From: Azonexus sp. R2A61
GTDB taxonomy: Bacteria > Pseudomonadota > Gammaproteobacteria > Burkholderiales > Rhodocyclaceae
DNA length: 64,000 nt
Direction: 5' to 3'
Assembly (NCBI RefSeq): GCF_021401135.1
Contig: NZ_JACBFO010000005.1
Coordinates: 124,001 to 188,000 of the forward strand
Both the position numbers and the translations under genes were made by a program. The notes under the pieces were generated by a model. It saw nothing but the letters and a program-made list of their open reading frames with translations, was not told the origin of the DNA and ran no database searches. Positions 36,025 through 46,369 of this stretch are shown in pieces; position 1 is the stretch's first letter, and each line of letters opens with the position of its first letter.

Positions 36025-36109
36025 CGTGCCTGGTGTGCGAGGCCGATAGTAGCGCCCCGTCGGACGCTGCGGCGTTCATTCCTATGCTACGGGGCGGGTT
36101 CTTTCCATC

Positions 36110-37459
36110 ATGGCCAAACGCAAGATTCTGGGCAGTCTGTATGTACAGGTGCTGATCGCCATCGCGATCGGCGTTGCACTGGGGCATTTCCATCCTGAAA
36201 CCGGTGCGGCGATGAAGCCTTTCGGCGACGCCTTCATCAAGCTGATCAAGATGATCATCGCACCGATCATCTTCTGCACCATCGTCGTCGGCATCGCCGG
36301 CATGGAAGACATGAAGAAGGTCGGCAAGACCGGCGGTTACGCCATCCTATATTTCGAGGTGGTCAGTTCGATCGCCCTGGTCGTCGGCCTGGTCGTGGTC
36401 AACCTGTGGGCGCCCGGGGTCGGCATGAACGTCGATCCGGCCTCGCTCGATACCTCGGGGATCGACAAATACACCGGTCCCGGCAAGATGCAGACGACCA
36501 CCGAGTTCCTGATCAACATCATCCCGGTCAGCGTGGTGGACGCCTTCGCCAAGGGCGACATGCTGCAGGTGCTGTTCTTCTCGGTGCTCTTCGGCTACGC
36601 GCTGCATGCCTTCGGGGCGCGCGGCAAGCCGATCTTCGAACTGATCGAAAAGCTGTCGCATGTGCTGTTCGCCATCGTCGGCGTGATCATGAAGGCCGCC
36701 CCGGTCGGCGCTTTCGGCGCGATGGCCTACACCATCGGCAAGCACGGCGTCGGCAGCCTGCAGCAACTGGCCAGCCTGATGGGCGCCTTCTACGCCACCT
36801 GCCTGATCTTCGTCTTCGTCGTGCTCGGTTCGATTGCCCGCTTCCACGGTTTCTCCGTATGGAAGCTGATCAAGTACATCAAGGAAGAACTGTTCCTGGT
36901 GCTCGGCACCTCGTCGTCGGAATCGGCGCTGCCGCGCCTGATGGCCAAGATGGAGAATGCCGGTGCGCAGAAGTCGGTGGTCGGCCTGGTGGTGCCCACC
37001 GGCTACTCCTTCAATCTCGACGGCACGGCGATCTACCTGACCATGGCCGCGGTGTTCATCGCCCAGGCGACCAACACGCCGCTCGACCTGACGCACCAGA
37101 TCACGCTGCTCTTGATCCTGCTGCTGACCTCGAAGGGTGCCGCCGGCGTCACCGGTTCCGGCTTCATCGTGCTGGCCGCCACGCTGTCCGCCGTCGGTAC
37201 GGTGCCGGTGGCCGGTCTGGCGCTGATCCTCGGCATCGACCGTTTCATGTCGGAAGCCCGCGCGCTGACCAACTTCGTCGGCAACAGCGTTGCCACGCTG
37301 GTCGTCGCCAAGTGGTGCAACGCACTGGACGGCGACAAGCTGAAGGCGGTGCTCGATGGCGAGACCGACGACGAGGCGGACAACCCGGAACAGGTGCTCG
37401 ACATTGCGCCGGCCCCGCCCGCACCGCACGGCGTGCCGGCCGCGGTGGAGCACCATTGA
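36110..37459 (+). CDS. dctA: C4-dicarboxylate:cation symporter
   Basis: An inner-membrane carrier of 449 residues importing succinate, fumarate and malate with cations. SDF-family features are visible: the N-terminal [20 protein letters not shown], the serine-rich hairpin [14 protein letters not shown] (about 265-278), the [13 protein letters not shown] motif (about 292-304) and [16 protein letters not shown] (about 343-358). The last 40 residues are acidic and proline-rich. The start follows GGGGCGGG weakly. The inverted repeat upstream may control it. It is monocistronic as far as seen. Confidence 0.93.
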   Translation: MAKRKILGSLYVQVLIAIAIGVALGHFHPETGAAMKPFGDAFIKLIKMIIAPIIFCTIVVGIAGMEDMKKVGKTGGYAILYFEVVSSIALVVGLVVVNLWAPGVGMNVDPASLDTSGIDKYTGPGKMQTTTEFLINIIPVSVVDAFAKGDMLQVLFFSVLFGYALHAFGARGKPIFELIEKLSHVLFAIVGVIMKAAPVGAFGAMAYTIGKHGVGSLQQLASLMGAFYATCLIFVFVVLGSIARFHGFSVWKLIKYIKEELFLVLGTSSSESALPRLMAKMENAGAQKSVVGLVVPTGYSFNLDGTAIYLTMAAVFIAQATNTPLDLTHQITLLLILLLTSKGAAGVTGSGFIVLAATLSAVGTVPVAGLALILGIDRFMSEARALTNFVGNSVATLVVAKWCNALDGDKLKAVLDGETDDEADNPEQVLDIAPAPPAPHGVPAAVEHH

Positions 37460-37551
37460 TCGATCGCCGCTTGATCCAGGGCAAGTTGCAGGGCGTCAGC
37501 CGGCGCTAAAATGCCTGTGAAGGGTCGTGCAGACCCGTGCAGGAGGCGTCG

Positions 37552-38541
37552 ATGACATTGCCCCGTTCAAGTTCGATGGTGGTTTTTGGCCTGTTGGCGG
37601 CGTTGACCGCAGCAGGCCTTTATTACGTTTACGCCCGGCAACCGGACGGTTTGCCGCCGGGGCTGGCCAGCGGCAACGGTCGCTTCGAGGCGGTCGAGGT
37701 CGATGTGGCGACCAAGATCGCCGGCCGGTTGGCCGAACTCGGCCCGCGCGAAGGCGACTGGCTCGATGCCGGCGCCGTCGTCGGCCGGCTCGATGCCGAC
37801 GACCTGCGCGCCCAGTTGCGCGCTGCCGAGGCGCAAATCGCCCAGGCCGGCAAGGCGGCCGACGAGGCGCGCGCCGGTGTGCGCAAGGCGCAGGCCGATG
37901 CGACGCTGGCCGGCAAGACGCTCAAACGTTCCGAGGAACTGGTTGGCCGCGGCTTCATTTCGCGCACCAAGCTCGATGCCGATCAGACCGGCCTGGCTAG
38001 CGCCCGCGCTGCGACAGCGGCGGCGAGCAGCCGCGTGGCTGAGGCCGAAGCGGCGGTGATCGCGGCGCAGGCCAGGGCCGACGCACTGCGCGTCACGCTC
38101 GACGATACTGCGCTGAAGGCGCCGGTTGCCGGCCGCGTGCTGTACCGCCTGGCCGAGCCGGGCGAGGTGCTGGCCGCCGGCGGCAAGGCGCTGACGCTGG
38201 TCGATCTGTCCGACATGTACCTGGCGATCTACCTGCCGACCGACGAGGCCGGCAAGCTGGCCATCGGCAGCGAGGCGCGCATCGTGCTGGATGCCTTGCC
38301 CGACGTGGCGATCCCGGCGACGGTCAATTTCGTCGCCGCCAAGGCGCAGTTCACGCCGCGTGAAGTCGAAACGCGCAATGAGCGCGCCAAGCTGATGTTC
38401 CGCGTCAAGCTCAAGGCCGATCCGGCCTGGCTGCAAGCCCATCGCGATCTGGCCAAGGCCGGCATGCCCGGCGTTGCCTACGTCAAGCTCGACCCGAATG
38501 CCGTTTGGCCGGCCAGGCTGCAGGTTGCCGGAGGTCGCTGA
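37552..38541 (+). CDS. HlyD-family adaptor of an ABC exporter (YhiI-like)
   Basis: A membrane-fusion protein of 329 residues. The start at 37552 follows a perfect AGGAGG (37541-37546) by 5 bases; an ATG at 37537 lies before that site. One N-terminal helix (about 8-27) anchors it. The lipoyl first half is FEAVEVDVATKIAGRLAEL, followed by a long coiled coil (about 90-180) and the second half DDTALKAPVAGRVLYRLAEPGE. The stop abuts the ABC gene start (TGAATG). The adaptor, double ABC protein and permease match the YhiI-RbbA-YhhJ arrangement; substrate unknown. Confidence 0.88.
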   Translation: MTLPRSSSMVVFGLLAALTAAGLYYVYARQPDGLPPGLASGNGRFEAVEVDVATKIAGRLAELGPREGDWLDAGAVVGRLDADDLRAQLRAAEAQIAQAGKAADEARAGVRKAQADATLAGKTLKRSEELVGRGFISRTKLDADQTGLASARAATAAASSRVAEAEAAVIAAQARADALRVTLDDTALKAPVAGRVLYRLAEPGEVLAAGGKALTLVDLSDMYLAIYLPTDEAGKLAIGSEARIVLDALPDVAIPATVNFVAAKAQFTPREVETRNERAKLMFRVKLKADPAWLQAHRDLAKAGMPGVAYVKLDPNAVWPARLQVAGGR

Positions 38542-41370
38542 ATGATTCCGCCGGTCGCCCGGCTGTCCGGCGTTGCGTTGCGCTACGGCGCGACGACGGC
38601 ACTGGCCGATATCGAGCTCAGCTTGCCGGCCGGCGGCATGGTCGGCCTGATCGGCCCGGACGGGGTCGGCAAGTCGTCGCTGCTGGCCTTGCTCTCGGGG
38701 GCGCGCAAGCGCCAGGCTGGGCGTGTCGAGGTGCTCGGCGGCGACATCGCCGACCGCCATTTCCGCGCCGTCGCCCAGCCGCGCATCGCCTACATGCCGC
38801 AGGGGCTGGGCAAGAACCTTTATCCGACGCTGTCGGTGTTCGAGAACGTCGATTTCTTCGGTCGACTGTTCGGTCAGGACAAAAACGAACGCGTCGCGCG
38901 CATTGCCGACCTGCTGGTGGCGACCGGCCTGTCGCCCTTCGCCGAGCGGCCGGCGGCCAAGCTGTCGGGCGGCATGAAGCAGAAGCTCGGCCTGTGCTGC
39001 GCGCTGATCCACGATCCCGACCTGCTCATCCTCGACGAGCCGACGACCGGCGTCGATCCGCTGTCGCGCCGCCAGTTCTGGGAACTGATCGACCGCATCC
39101 GCGCCCGCCGGCCGGGCATGAGCGTGCTGGTCGCCACCGCCTACATGGAAGAAGCCGAGCGTTTCGACTGGCTGGTGGCGATGGATGCCGGGCGGATCAT
39201 CGGTACCGGCACGCCGGCCGAACTGCGGGCGCGCACGGCGCAGCCGACGCTCGACGCCGCCTTCATCGCGCTGCTGCCCGAAGCCCGGCGGCAGGCGCAT
39301 CGCGAACTGGTCATTCCGCCGCGTGTTGCCGATGGCGACGACTGGGCGATCGAAGCCGACGGGCTGGTCCAGCGTTTTGGCGATTTCACGGCGGTCGACC
39401 GCGTCAGCTTGCGCATCGGGCGCGGTGAGATTTTCGGTTTCCTCGGTTCGAACGGCTGCGGCAAGACGACGACGATGAAGATGCTGACCGGCCTGCTGCC
39501 GCCCAGCGAAGGGCAGGCGAAGCTGTTCGGCCGGGCGGTCGATGCCGGCGATCTGGAAACGCGCAAGCAGGTCGGCTACATGTCGCAGTCGTTCTCGCTG
39601 TACGGCGAACTGACGGTGGCCGGCAACCTCGACCTGCATGCCCGGTTGTTCCACCTGTCCGACCAACGGCGCGTGGCGCGCAGCGCCGAACTGACGCAGC
39701 GTTTCGGGCTGGCCGACTACGCCGACCAGCCGGCCGCCGATCTGCCGCTCGGCATTCGTCAGCGCTTGTCGCTGGCGGTGGCCGTGGTGCATGAACCCAG
39801 GTTGCTGATCCTCGACGAGCCGACCTCCGGCGTCGATCCGGTGGCGCGCGACGAATTCTGGGCGCTGCTGGTCGGGCTGTCGCGCGAGCAGGGCGTCACC
39901 ATTTTCATCTCGACGCACTTCATGAACGAGGCCGAGCGCTGCGACCGCATCTCGCTGATGCACGCCGGCCGCGTGCTGGCCAGTGATACGCCGGAAGCGC
40001 TGCGCCTGGCGCGCGGTGCGGCGACGCTGGAAGACGCCTTCATCGGTTATCTGGAAGACGCGGCGGGGGCGGTCCCGGAAAAAACCGGGCCGGCTGCGGT
40101 CGACCGCAGCACGGGCGAAAAAACCGTGGCGCCGGTCGACGGCGGAAATCCGGCAAAAACGCCGGTCGACCGCAAGACTGGCGAGGCGCTCGCGGTCGAC
40201 GCCGGAAAACGGGGAAAAACCGCGGTCGACCGCAGAACCGGCGGATTTTTCAGTCTGCGCCGGCTGCTCGGCTACGCCTATCGCGAAAGTCTGGAACTAC
40301 GCCGTGATCCGATCCGCCTGGCTTTTGCGCTGCTTGGTTCGGTACTGCTGATGTTCGTGCTCGGCTTCGGCATCTCGCTTGATGTCGAAGGGCTGCGCTT
40401 TGCCGTGCTCGACCGCGACCAGTCGCCGGAGAGCCGGGCTTACGTGCAGAACATTGCCGGTTCGCGTTATTTCATCGAGCAGGCGCCGATCCTCGACGAC
40501 GCCGACCTCGAACGGCGTCTGCGCAGCGGCGAGCTGGCGCTGGCCGTGGATATTCCCGAGCAATTCGGCCGCGACCTGCGGCGCGCGCACTGGCCGACCG
40601 TCGGCATGTGGATCGACGGCGCCATGCCTTACCGCGGCGAGACCGTGCGCGGCTACGTCGAGGGCATGCACCTGCTGTACGTGCAGCAGATCGTGCGCGA
40701 TGCGACCGGCGTTGACGCCGGCTATCCGGCCGAGATCGTCACCCGCTACCGCTACAACCAGGACGTCAAGAGCATCTACGCGATGGTGCCGGCGGTGATT
40801 CCGATCCTGCTGGTCTTCATTCCGGCCATCCTGATGGCGCTGGGCGTGGTGCGCGAGAAGGAGCTGGGGTCGATCACCAATCTCTACGTGACGCCGGTGA
40901 CCCGGCTGGAATTCCTGCTCGGCAAGCAGTTGCCGTACATCGCCGTGTCGCTGATCAGTTTCGCGCTGCTGGTCATCCAGTCGCAACTGGTGTTCGACGT
41001 GCCGATCAAGGGCAGCCTGGCGGCGCTGACGCTGGGTGCCGTGCTGTACGTAATCGCAACGACCGGCATCGGCCTGCTGATTTCGACCTTCACCGGCACG
41101 CAGATCGCCGCGCTGTTCGGCACGGCGATCCTGACCATCCTGCCGACCGTCAGCTTTTCCGGGCTGACCACGCCGGTCGGCGCGCTGGAAGGCGCGAGTT
41201 ACTGGATCGGCCAGTTTTTCCCGGCCAGCTATTTCCTGGTCATCAGCCGCGGTGCCTACACCAAGGCGCTGGGAATCGGCGACCTGATCCCGCAGTTCGT
41301 CGCGCTGGCGGCGTTCATCCCGGTGCTGACGCTGCTGTCGGTGGCCTTGCTGAAGAAGCAGGAGAACTGA
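38542..41370 (+). CDS. Fused ABC transporter, two nucleotide-binding domains plus ABC-2 permease (RbbA-like)
   Basis: A protein of 942 residues. NBD1 has Walker [10 protein letters not shown] (38-46), signature [11 protein letters not shown] and Walker B LLILDEP. NBD2 has Walker [10 protein letters not shown] (about 303-311), a variant signature [13 protein letters not shown] and LLILDEP. The C-terminal part from about 580 is an ABC-2 permease with one helix, a large periplasmic domain (about 605-745) and five more helices. Between NBD2 and the permease lies a low-complexity linker (about 514-570) with repeated AVDRxTGEK-like units encoded by a GTCGAC palindrome array. It works with the adaptor before it and the permease after it. 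Confidence 0.9.
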   Translation: MIPPVARLSGVALRYGATTALADIELSLPAGGMVGLIGPDGVGKSSLLALLSGARKRQAGRVEVLGGDIADRHFRAVAQPRIAYMPQGLGKNLYPTLSVFENVDFFGRLFGQDKNERVARIADLLVATGLSPFAERPAAKLSGGMKQKLGLCCALIHDPDLLILDEPTTGVDPLSRRQFWELIDRIRARRPGMSVLVATAYMEEAERFDWLVAMDAGRIIGTGTPAELRARTAQPTLDAAFIALLPEARRQAHRELVIPPRVADGDDWAIEADGLVQRFGDFTAVDRVSLRIGRGEIFGFLGSNGCGKTTTMKMLTGLLPPSEGQAKLFGRAVDAGDLETRKQVGYMSQSFSLYGELTVAGNLDLHARLFHLSDQRRVARSAELTQRFGLADYADQPAADLPLGIRQRLSLAVAVVHEPRLLILDEPTSGVDPVARDEFWALLVGLSREQGVTIFISTHFMNEAERCDRISLMHAGRVLASDTPEALRLARGAATLEDAFIGYLEDAAGAVPEKTGPAAVDRSTGEKTVAPVDGGNPAKTPVDRKTGEALAVDAGKRGKTAVDRRTGGFFSLRRLLGYAYRESLELRRDPIRLAFALLGSVLLMFVLGFGISLDVEGLRFAVLDRDQSPESRAYVQNIAGSRYFIEQAPILDDADLERRLRSGELALAVDIPEQFGRDLRRAHWPTVGMWIDGAMPYRGETVRGYVEGMHLLYVQQIVRDATGVDAGYPAEIVTRYRYNQDVKSIYAMVPAVIPILLVFIPAILMALGVVREKELGSITNLYVTPVTRLEFLLGKQLPYIAVSLISFALLVIQSQLVFDVPIKGSLAALTLGAVLYVIATTGIGLLISTFTGTQIAALFGTAILTILPTVSFSGLTTPVGALEGASYWIGQFFPASYFLVISRGAYTKALGIGDLIPQFVALAAFIPVLTLLSVALLKKQEN
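40095..40234. repeat. In-frame array of five GTCGAC palindromes in the ABC gene
   Basis: Five GGTCGAC centres lie at about 40098, 40134, 40164, 40194 and 40224, spaced 36, 30, 30 and 30 bases, always multiples of three. The first is a perfect TGCGGTCGACCGCA (40095-40108). Between them are CCGGCAAAAA or GGGGAAAAA stretches like those beside the intergenic copies. The array encodes the VDR-TGE-rich linker between NBD2 and the permease part. Confidence 0.8.
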
Positions 41371-41371
41371 G

Positions 41372-42505
41372 ATGCGCCTGCCGAACCTGAGCAACGTCTT
41401 CCGTCTCGGTCTCAAGGAACTGCGCAGCCTGTGGGCCGACAAGACCTTGCTGGTGCTGATCTGCTGGGCATTCTCCGGCGCGATCTACACGGCGGCGACC
41501 GGCGTTTCGCAGGAACTGCGCAACGCGCCGATCGCCATCGTCGACGAGGATCATTCGCCGCTTTCCGAACGCCTGGCCGATGCCTTCTACCCGCCGTTCT
41601 TCCGCCCGCCGCAGCGGATCTCGCTGGCCGAGGTCGATGCCGGCATGGACGCCGGGCGCTACAACTTCACGCTGGTCATTCCGGCCAATTTCCAGCGCGA
41701 CCTGCAGGCCGGGCGGGTGCCGGAACTGCAGCTCAACATCGACGCGACGATCATGAGCCAGGCCTTCATCGGCGCGACCTACATCCAGCGCATCGCGCTC
41801 GGCGAAATCAACGGATACCTGACCGGCACGCGCGACGACAGCGTGACGCCGATCGCGCTCAGCCCGCGCGTACGCTTCAACCCCAACCTGACCGGTTTCT
41901 GGTTCGGCGGCGTGATGGAAGTGATCAACAACGTCACCATGCTGACCATCATCCTGGTCGGCGCCGCCTTCATCCGCGAGCGCGAGCACGGCACCCTCGA
42001 ACACTTGCTGGTGATGCCGCTGGCGCCGTCGGAGATCATGCTGGCCAAGATCTGGGCCAACGGGCTGGCCGTGCTGTGCGGCGTGACGTTCGCGCTGCTG
42101 GTCATGGTCGAGCGCGTGCTGGCGGTGCCGATTGCCGGTTCGCTGCCGCTGTTTCTGGCGGCGGCGGCCTGCTACCTGTTCGCGGCGGCGTCGATCGGCA
42201 TCTTCATCGGCACGCTGGCCCGCTCGATGCCGCAGTTCGGGCTGCTGGTGATCCTCTGCATCATTCCCTTGCTGATGCTGTCCGGCGGCATCTCGCCGCG
42301 CGAAAGCATGCCGCAGTTCGTGCAGGATTTCATGCTGGCCGCGCCGACGACTTATTTCGTCCGGCTGGCGCAGGGTATTTTGTATCGCGGGGCAGGGCTG
42401 GACATCATCTGGCGCGATCTGCTGGCGATGTTCGGCGTCGGTGCGCTGTTCTTCGCGGTGGCGCTGCTGCGCTTCCGCCGGGCGGTGACGCAGGCTCAGG
42501 GCTGA
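41372..42505 (+). CDS. ABC-2-type permease (YhhJ/YbhR-like)
   Basis: A membrane protein of 377 residues with one N-terminal helix (about 25-45), a periplasmic domain (about 46-175) and five C-terminal helices from about 180. IREREHGTLEHLLVMPLAPSEIM (about 207-229) is typical of the ABC-2 membrane family. It begins 1 base after the ABC gene stop and pairs with the fused permease half to make a heterodimeric export pore. The substrate cannot be read from sequence. It converges with the uspA-like gene, with 22 bases between the stops. Confidence 0.9.
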   Translation: MRLPNLSNVFRLGLKELRSLWADKTLLVLICWAFSGAIYTAATGVSQELRNAPIAIVDEDHSPLSERLADAFYPPFFRPPQRISLAEVDAGMDAGRYNFTLVIPANFQRDLQAGRVPELQLNIDATIMSQAFIGATYIQRIALGEINGYLTGTRDDSVTPIALSPRVRFNPNLTGFWFGGVMEVINNVTMLTIILVGAAFIREREHGTLEHLLVMPLAPSEIMLAKIWANGLAVLCGVTFALLVMVERVLAVPIAGSLPLFLAAAACYLFAAASIGIFIGTLARSMPQFGLLVILCIIPLLMLSGGISPRESMPQFVQDFMLAAPTTYFVRLAQGILYRGAGLDIIWRDLLAMFGVGALFFAVALLRFRRAVTQAQG

Positions 42506-42527
42506 GCCGCGTCACGCCGTGTTGCGG

Positions 42528-42971
42528 TCAACGATAGACGAGGACCGGAATCTTCGAGTGGGTCAGCACCTTGTTGGTCTCGCTGCCGAGCAGGAAGCCG
42601 CTGATCCCGCGGCGGCCGTGCGAGGCCATGAAGATCAGGTCGGCCCCGGATTTTTCGGCGGCTTCGATGATCGCCTCGTAGGGCACGTCGCTGACCGCCG
42701 ATACGGTGCCGCATTCGATGCCGGCTTCCTTGCACCAGCTTTCGATCTCGCCGAGGTATTCGGTGGCCTGCTGGTCGGCGAGTTCGGCGAATTTCTCGGG
42801 CGTCGTCGGGTCGATCAACGCACCTTCGCCGAAATAGGCGATCGGGTATTCCGGCTTGGCATAGAACACCGTGACGCGGGCGCCGCTCTCCTTGGCGAAG
42901 GACACCGCCCGCTGGGCGGTGGCTTTGGACAGTTCGGAACCGTCGGTCGGGATGAGGATGTGCTTGAACAT
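42528..42971 (-). CDS. Universal stress protein, UspA family
   Basis: A single-domain Usp of 147 residues. The N-terminal ILIPTDGSELS and the C-terminal ATP-binding pattern G-x2-G-x9-G-S (GRRGISGFLLGSETNKVL, about 122-139) are both present, so it is of the nucleotide-binding kind. It is divergent from the metallo-beta-lactamase gene with an 83-base spacer. Usp proteins respond to starvation or redox stress in other bacteria; the role here is not defined. Confidence 0.93.
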   Translation of the reverse strand: MFKHILIPTDGSELSKATAQRAVSFAKESGARVTVFYAKPEYPIAYFGEGALIDPTTPEKFAELADQQATEYLGEIESWCKEAGIECGTVSAVSDVPYEAIIEAAEKSGADLIFMASHGRRGISGFLLGSETNKVLTHSKIPVLVYR

Positions 42972-43054
42972 GATGTACCTCCTGAACTGTTGTACCGGCG
43001 TTGCAATCCGCCTTTTCGAAGTTCATGCTACGCCAGTTCGGGAGGATTTTGAAC

Positions 43055-44467
43055 ATGAGACTCGGCTTTTTCGGTGCTGCCGGCGAGGTGACCGGCTCGT
43101 GCACGCTGGTCGATAGCGGAACGCATCGCTTCCTGGTCGACTGCGGCATGTTTCAGGGGGGCGCGGAAGCGCACGGCAAGAACGAGCGGGCGCTGAACTT
43201 CGGTTTCGACGTGCGCAAGCTCGATTTCGTGCTGCTCACCCACGCCCATATCGACCACGCCGGTCTGCTGCCGCGCCTGGTCATGCTCGGTTTCCGCGGG
43301 CCGATCTACACCACGGCGGCGACCCGCGCGTTGCTCGAGGTTCTGCTGCCGGACGCGGCCCACATCCAGGAAAAGGAAGCCGAGTGGCAATTGCGCAACC
43401 GGCGGCGGCGCGGGCGCAGCGAACGCGGCATTCCGGCGCCGCTGTACACCGTCGCCCAGGCGCTGGCCGCGCTGCGTCTGCTGCAGCCGGTGGATTACGG
43501 CGAACTGCTGCGGCCGGCCGACGGGATCGGTGTGCGTTTTCGCGATGCCGGTCATATCCTCGGCTCGGCGTCGCTGGAGATTTCGGTCGACACCGGCGGT
43601 CGACCGCGCAAACTGGTGTTTTCCGGCGATCTCGGCATGCCCGACCGGCCGGTACTCGAGGATCCTTCTCCGCCGCCGCCCGAGGCCGACGCGGTGCTGA
43701 TCGAATCGACCTACGGCAATCGCCTGCACCGGCCGCTGCCGGAAACCCTGGACGAGATCGTTGCCGCCTTTGCGCGGACGCAGGCCGCGGGCGGCAACCT
43801 GATCATTCCCGCCTTTGCCGTTGGCCGGACGCAGGAAATCCTCTACATCCTGGCCGATCTGGTCCGCCAGGGACGGATCCGGCCGCTCAAGGTCTATGTC
43901 GATTCGCCGATGGCCAGTTCGGCGACGCGGATCACCCTCGATCATCAGGCGCTGCTCGACGCGCCGACCCGCGAGCTGATCGCCTGGCAGGCGGCGCATC
44001 CGGAGAAGATGGCCATCGAGTTCGTCGCCGATGTCGAGCGTTCGCGCCAGTTGAACGACATCCTGCACGGTGCGGTGATCATTTCGGCGAGCGGCATGTG
44101 CGATGCCGGGCGGATCAAGTACCACCTGCGCGAGAACCTGCCGCGCCGCGAGAGCACGGTGCTGATCGCCGGATTCCAGGCGGCCGGCACGCTCGGCCGG
44201 CGCTTGGTGGACGGGGCGAAACTGGTCCGCATCTTCGGCGAGCAGATTCCCGTCCGGGCCCGCATCTGCACGGTCGGCGGCCTGTCGGCGCATGCCGACC
44301 AGGCGGCCCTGCTGCATTGGCTGAGCGGCTTTCATCAACCGCCGGCCCGGCTTTTCGTCATGCACGGCGAAGCGTCGGCTTCGGCCGATTTCGCCGAAGC
44401 CGTACGCCGGCAACTCGGCTGGCATGACGTGGCGATCCCGCAACCCGGTAGCTTCGTGTCGCTGTAA
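43055..44467 (+). CDS. Metallo-beta-lactamase/beta-CASP RNA-processing-type hydrolase
   Basis: A protein of 470 residues. The start MRLGFFGAAGEVTGSC follows GGGAGG. The zinc motif THAHIDHAG lies at about 63-71, with the downstream H in FRDAGHILGSASLE and D in FSGDLGMPDRP. The beta-CASP part shows ESTYGNRLH, IPAFAVGRTQEIL, SASGMCDAGRIKYHL and GGLSAHADQ, and a final MHGE. These are marks of the CPSF73/Ysh1-like group of nucleases. A role in RNA turnover is family knowledge; the target is unknown. phaC follows 36 bases later, an arrangement that may reflect co-transcription. Confidence 0.88.
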   Translation: MRLGFFGAAGEVTGSCTLVDSGTHRFLVDCGMFQGGAEAHGKNERALNFGFDVRKLDFVLLTHAHIDHAGLLPRLVMLGFRGPIYTTAATRALLEVLLPDAAHIQEKEAEWQLRNRRRRGRSERGIPAPLYTVAQALAALRLLQPVDYGELLRPADGIGVRFRDAGHILGSASLEISVDTGGRPRKLVFSGDLGMPDRPVLEDPSPPPPEADAVLIESTYGNRLHRPLPETLDEIVAAFARTQAAGGNLIIPAFAVGRTQEILYILADLVRQGRIRPLKVYVDSPMASSATRITLDHQALLDAPTRELIAWQAAHPEKMAIEFVADVERSRQLNDILHGAVIISASGMCDAGRIKYHLRENLPRRESTVLIAGFQAAGTLGRRLVDGAKLVRIFGEQIPVRARICTVGGLSAHADQAALLHWLSGFHQPPARLFVMHGEASASADFAEAVRRQLGWHDVAIPQPGSFVSL

Positions 44468-44503
44468 GATGCCGAAGACCCCACCATTCATGGAGGTATC
44501 CCG

Positions 44504-46231
44504 ATGTCAAATCCCATCGATCTGAACGGACTCAGCCCGGTCGAACATATCGGCAAGGCCGTGGCCAAGGCCTTCGATCCCTACGGCGTCACCACCTCGC
44601 TGCTCAACGCGCAGATGGCCTGGCTGATGCATCCGCAGGAATTCAGCCGTGCGGTCAACGCGCTGTCCGGCGATCTTTTGCAGTTGCAGGCGCATCTCGC
44701 ACGCCGGGCGCTGGGCATCGCGTCCGACGACGTGATCCAGCCGCATGCCGACGATGCCCGCTTCAAGGAGCCGGTGTGGACCGACTCGGCGAGCTGGGAC
44801 ATCGTCAAGGAGTGGTACCTGGCCTTCACCCACCGGCTGCAGGACATGTATTTCGAAACGCCCGGCCTGTCCGACAAGGAACGCCGGCGCGCCGCCTTCT
44901 GGTCGCGCAAGTGGCTGAACATGGTGTCGCCGACCAATTTCTTCTGGCTCAACCCGGTGGCCATGGAGCGTGCCGTGGCGACCAAGGGCGAGAGCCTCAA
45001 GCTGGGCTGGGAGAACTTCCAGCGCGATCTCAAGGCCGGCAACATCCAGATGGTCGAGCCGGATGCCTTCACCGTCGGCAAGGACCTGGCGACGACGCCG
45101 GGCAAGGTCGTCTTCCGCAACCGGCTGGTCGAGCTGATCCACTACACGCCGACCACCGACAAGGTGCGGGCGATGCCGATCGTCATCGTCACGCCGTGGA
45201 TCAACAAGTTCTACATTCTCGACCTGAACGCCAAGAAGAGCCTGGTCAAGTACCTGACCGACCAGGGCTTCTCGGTGTTCATCACCAGCTGGAAGAACCC
45301 GACCGCCGACATGGCCGACGTGCGCTTCGACGACTACCTGCTCGAAGGCGTCAACGAAGTCGTGCGCGTGGCCGGCGAATTCTGCAAGGTGCCCAAGGTG
45401 CATCTGGTCGGCTATTGCATCGGCGGTACGCTGGTCAGTACCTACATGGCCTGGGCCAACAAGCGTTTCGGCGCGGACCAGGTGCCGGTCGCCCACTGGA
45501 CGCTGTTCACGACGCTGACCGATTTCTCGCATCCGGGCGACATCGACGTGTTCATCGACGATGCCTGCATCGAGGCACTGGAAGAAACGATGGCCAAGCG
45601 CGGCTATCTGGATGGCGCCGAAATGGCCACTTCGTTCCGCATGCTGCGCTCGAACAGCCTGGTCTGGCACTACTGGGTGCACAGCTACCTGCTCGGCGAG
45701 CCGCTGCCGCCGTTCGACGTGCTGTTCTGGAACGTCGATTCGACGCGCATGCCGCAGGCCATGCATTCCTACTATCTGCGCGAGATGTACCTGCACAACA
45801 ATCTGATCAAGCGTGACCGCCTGCAGATTGCCGGCGAAGCCATCGACCTCGATCGCATCGTCCAGCCGCTCTACGCGGTGACCGCCGAGGACGACCACAT
45901 CGCGCCGTGGAAGCAGTGCTACCGCATCCGCAAGTACGTGAACGTCAACGCGCCGGTGCGTTTCGTACTGTCCACTTCCGGGCATATCCTGGGCATCGTC
46001 AATCCGCCGGTCGATCCCCCCAAGCGCGCCTACTGGATCGGCGAGCCGGAGCGCAACGAACACTGGGAACACTGGCACGAGCGCGCCGAAAAACGGCCGG
46101 GCACCTGGTGGCAGGACTGGACCGCCTGGCTCGGCGAACGGACCGGCGAACTGGTCGATGCCTACCCGGTGTCGAACCGCAAGTTCCCGGCGCTGGCCGA
46201 CGCACCGGGCACCTACGTGCTGGAAAAATAG
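44504..46231 (+). CDS. phaC: Class I poly(3-hydroxyalkanoate) synthase
   Basis: It polymerises (R)-3-hydroxybutyryl-CoA into storage granules. The protein has 575 residues, the usual class I size. The lipase-like box GYCIGG carries nucleophile C305; D464 in AEDDHIAPW and H494 in STSGHILGIVNP complete the triad. The N-terminal 190 residues are the class I regulatory domain (PTNFFWLNPVAMERAV). A GGAGG ribosome site precedes the start. No phaA, phaB or phaR follows; the gene is closed by a strong terminator. Acetyl-CoA supply could link it with pta-ackA elsewhere in the window. Confidence 0.95.
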   Translation: MSNPIDLNGLSPVEHIGKAVAKAFDPYGVTTSLLNAQMAWLMHPQEFSRAVNALSGDLLQLQAHLARRALGIASDDVIQPHADDARFKEPVWTDSASWDIVKEWYLAFTHRLQDMYFETPGLSDKERRRAAFWSRKWLNMVSPTNFFWLNPVAMERAVATKGESLKLGWENFQRDLKAGNIQMVEPDAFTVGKDLATTPGKVVFRNRLVELIHYTPTTDKVRAMPIVIVTPWINKFYILDLNAKKSLVKYLTDQGFSVFITSWKNPTADMADVRFDDYLLEGVNEVVRVAGEFCKVPKVHLVGYCIGGTLVSTYMAWANKRFGADQVPVAHWTLFTTLTDFSHPGDIDVFIDDACIEALEETMAKRGYLDGAEMATSFRMLRSNSLVWHYWVHSYLLGEPLPPFDVLFWNVDSTRMPQAMHSYYLREMYLHNNLIKRDRLQIAGEAIDLDRIVQPLYAVTAEDDHIAPWKQCYRIRKYVNVNAPVRFVLSTSGHILGIVNPPVDPPKRAYWIGEPERNEHWEHWHERAEKRPGTWWQDWTAWLGERTGELVDAYPVSNRKFPALADAPGTYVLEK

Positions 46232-46239
46232 GCCGTTGC

Positions 46240-46253
46240 TGCGGTCGACCGCA
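46240..46253. repeat. TGCGGTCGACCGCA palindrome after phaC
   Basis: A perfect 14-mer lies 8 bases after the phaC stop and 9 bases before the terminator stem. It is followed by ACATCCGGCAAAAAACC, a flank resembling the repeat inside the ABC gene. Confidence 0.8.
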
Positions 46254-46262
46254 ACATCCGGC

Positions 46263-46299
46263 AAAAAACCGGGCAGACCGAAAAGTCGCCCGGTTTTTT
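46263..46299. terminator. Terminator after phaC
   Basis: AAAAAACCGGGC (46263-46274) pairs perfectly with GCCCGGTTTTTT (46288-46299) around a 13-base loop. It ends the phaC transcript before the hemerythrin gene. Confidence 0.88.
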
Positions 46300-46369
46300 C
46301 ATTTTTGATGCCGATCAAGGCCGGCAGCAGCGGGCGGCACGGACAATCGGTCCATTCCTTTTCGACCGG

